A stretch of 64,000 bases of DNA from Hippophae tibetana (lineage: Eukaryota; Streptophyta; Magnoliopsida; Rosales; Elaeagnaceae): contig CM072808.1 of NCBI GenBank assembly GCA_037013495.1, positions 15,502,669 to 15,566,668 of the forward strand, in the 5' to 3' direction. Of the stretch, positions 62,401 through 64,000 are shown one piece after another. A program made the translations under genes and the position numbers. Every line of letters begins with the position of its first letter. Positions within the stretch are counted from its first letter, which is position 1. The notes under the pieces are model-generated. The model saw nothing but the letters and a program-made list of their open reading frames with translations. It did no database searches and had not been told where the DNA came from.

Positions 62401-62662
62401 GGATAATCAAGTAGAAAAGAAGAACATTATATTATTACAACAAGGCTATGCGCTTTAAAGCATTTTCCATGGGTGATTGGGTTTTCAAAAGGGTCTTTCT
62501 TAATAAGAAGGAATGGATGGTCGGTAAAATGGGTACCAATTGGGAAGGACCTTACCAAATAATTGAAAAAAAACCAGAAGGGGTCTACTTTTTGAGAAAC
62601 ATCAATGAAGGTGAGAATGGAGCCAATTGGAATGCCATACACTTAAAGAAATATTACTTCTA

Positions 62663-63410
62663 ATGTATCTCAATTTAATAAATTCATGTACCATCATTTT
62701 ATGCATAATTATGAATATACTTCCTTCAACAAATGGTTTCTCCTAGAAGCCTCTTAGTATTACAAGTCAAGGGCTGATCACCTTGGTTAAGAACTAGGTA
62801 GAGTACCTTGCACTTGCATATGTCATGAGTTGTTCACCTCAGTCAGGAACCAGATAGAGCTCCCATTTTCACTGTTATAGGTCATAGGCTGATCATCCTG
62901 GTTAAGAACTGGGTAGAGTGCCTTGAAACTTGCAAAGTTCACCAGATATTCACCTCAATCAGAAAACAGGTTGATGTTTTGACATTTAAGGAAGAGCTAA
63001 GCATCTTTGTCAGAAACCAGGTAGAGCTCTCTCTTTCACTGTTACAAGTCACAGGCTGATCACCTATGTTAAGAAACAAGTAGAACACCATGACACTTGC
63101 AAAGGTCTTGAGCTTTTCACCTCTAATAGGAACCAGGTTAGCGCTCTAACATTTAAGGAAGAGTTGAGTACCTCAGTCAAGAACTTGGTTGGGATCACTT
63201 TTCCACTATTACAGGTCAAGGCTAATCACCTCGATTAAGAATCGGGTAGAGGTCCCTGACACTTGCAAAAGTCATAAGATGATCACCTTGGTTGAGAGTC
63301 ATATAGATTTTCCTGACACTTACAGAGTTTGCTCCCTAAGAAACAATGAAAATACACATGAAAAAATGCAACCATCGAGCATTGAAAATGAATTTAATTA
63401 AGAATATTTT
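62663..63410 (+). repeat. Tandem repeats in the 3' region of the Tat element
   Basis: From about 62765 to 63330 a unit of roughly 110-170 bp recurs. It is built from two related half-units: CTGATCACCTTGGTTAAGAAC ... GTAGAG (shown here in blocks) and TTCACCTCAGTCAGGAACCAG ... AGCTC. Half-unit starts can be read near 62771, 62889, 63054, 63223 and 63278, with varying spacing and drift. Variable tandem repeats in the 3' untranslated region are a known trait of Tat/Ogre elements and a recognised source of satellite DNA. Confidence 0.75.
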
Positions 63411-63573
63411 TATTTTTTGAACCCATAATGCTTTTCAAAAAACATATTATTACATAGCTTAACCTCCTAGAAAGTTATAAAAGTTTCAGATGCTTAGATG
63501 TCTGACTGGTGTTAGGGTCATTAGCCTCCTCAACTAGAGGTAATAGTTTAGCCTAAATCTTGATAATTTTCTC

Positions 63574-63921
63574 CTAAAAATTGGTTAATGCCTTAGAGGG
63601 GATCAAGTTCAATACGAGCATAGAATGTTCTAGTTCTTCAACAACTCCTTTCACCTTGTGAAAAACCCTCTTAGATTGCTTCATAAAGAAGTTCACCCAA
63701 TAGAAATCCTTGTCCACAAGGGCCGCCATTTTGGTTATGGTCTTTCTCTCTTGAGCTTGAGTCTGAGATAACTTCTCCTTATAAGAAGAAAAGTCACACG
63801 CAGTCTCAAGCTTGGAAAATTTGATTTTTAATTCTTGCACCTCAATTTTAAGTCTTACATTTTCCAGTTTTAAAGTCTGAACTAAATTGCTATTAGCACA
63901 ATCAGATCCCTTAACTTTCAA
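63574..63921 (-). CDS. Antisense coiled-coil reading frame in the Tat 3' region
   Basis: 115 codons from the ATG at 63921-63919, on the strand opposite to gag-pol. The product is rich in Lys, Glu and Leu with heptad-like spacing (LKLENVRLKIEVQELKIKFS, then LETACDFSSYKEKLSQTQAQ), predicting a coiled coil over about residues 15-65. Some Tat-lineage elements carry an antisense gene in this position whose product has a coiled-coil tail, and this frame may be the C-terminal end of one. Whether it is expressed is unknown; its host element is a fossil. Confidence 0.5.
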   Translation of the reverse strand: MKVKGSDCANSNLVQTLKLENVRLKIEVQELKIKFSKLETACDFSSYKEKLSQTQAQERKTITKMAALVDKDFYWVNFFMKQSKRVFHKVKGVVEELEHSMLVLNLIPSKALTNF

Positions 63922-64000
63922 ATAAAATAGATGGAGAAGTAGTTGAAAAATATTTCAGCAAGGTTGTATGAATTCAACAAAGGCCCATAACGCACTTTTT

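Larger units (their letters stand above)
45430..63950 (+). mobile_element. Second Tat-type Ty3/Gypsy element, split by two later insertions
   Basis: A broken fossil. Left part: gag C-terminal text (EIEELLTRRYLMDLV near 46110), aspartic protease (CRIMIDIGGLVDLLFL near 46470) and the start of RT up to 47170. Right part: RT (PTWFSIMV near 59770, then YMDDLIVKS at about 60125), a first RNase H region (near 60480-60700), a second RNase H (FFEYAIRLDFQATNNVMEYK near 61035) characteristic of the Tat lineage, integrase (near 61700-62330) and a C-terminal GPYQIIEKKPEGVYFLRN domain ending at 62662. The 3' region holds tandem repeats and an antisense reading frame. The 47171-59729 insert separates the halves. 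No LTR of this element was identified, and the right end may lie beyond the window. Many breaks. Confidence 0.82.

Overview
This 64 kb window is eudicot-type plant nuclear DNA: AT-rich, with spliced host genes in a sea of nested transposons. Only two host genes can be supported. The first is a minus-strand MAP kinase kinase kinase of the MAPKKK5 type (972-16011), for which ten exons can be placed to the base. The second is a plus-strand organellar single-stranded-DNA-binding protein of the OSB family (31668-33390), with four exons. The species cannot be named from the sequence.

Layout. 1-971: decayed tail of the kinase gene and flank. 972-16011: kinase gene; intron 1 holds a hAT-like MITE and intron 6 (9.85 kb) holds a three-level nest, an old Copia element split by a hAT transposon that is itself split by a second, antisense Copia with 262-bp LTRs and a 5-bp target duplication. 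16012-22600: intergenic tandem repeats, a CACTA terminus and an old Copia remnant. 22601-25310: partial Ty3/Gypsy Tat-type element. 25799-30245: decayed minus-strand Copia with both LTRs. 31668-33390: OSB gene. 33391-37900: intergenic repeats. 37900-41364: Mutator-like element (MULE) remnant carrying a Ulp1-like protease gene and an opposite-strand transposase. 41365-45400: LTR-like block, then a partial Copia whose LTR end carries a 381-bp hAT MITE with a perfect 8-bp target duplication.

From about 45430 to the right edge lies a second Tat-type Gypsy element. Its RT region is split by a solo LTR of about 1.59 kb (47171-59729), and that solo LTR is split by a young, whole-looking Athila-type element (48527-59486; ~2-kb LTRs differing at about 1% of sites; exact AGCTG target duplication). 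The Tat element ends in a tandemly repeated 3' region and an antisense coiled-coil reading frame at the window edge.

The kinase would act at the top of a cytoplasmic MAPK cascade and the OSB protein in organelle genome maintenance; nothing suggests that they work together. No RNA gene, CRISPR array or bacterial-type system was seen. The most notable features are the nests, the kinase intron swollen between its DFG and APE exons, the broken kinase tail, and a recurring GTAACATGTTAC palindrome.
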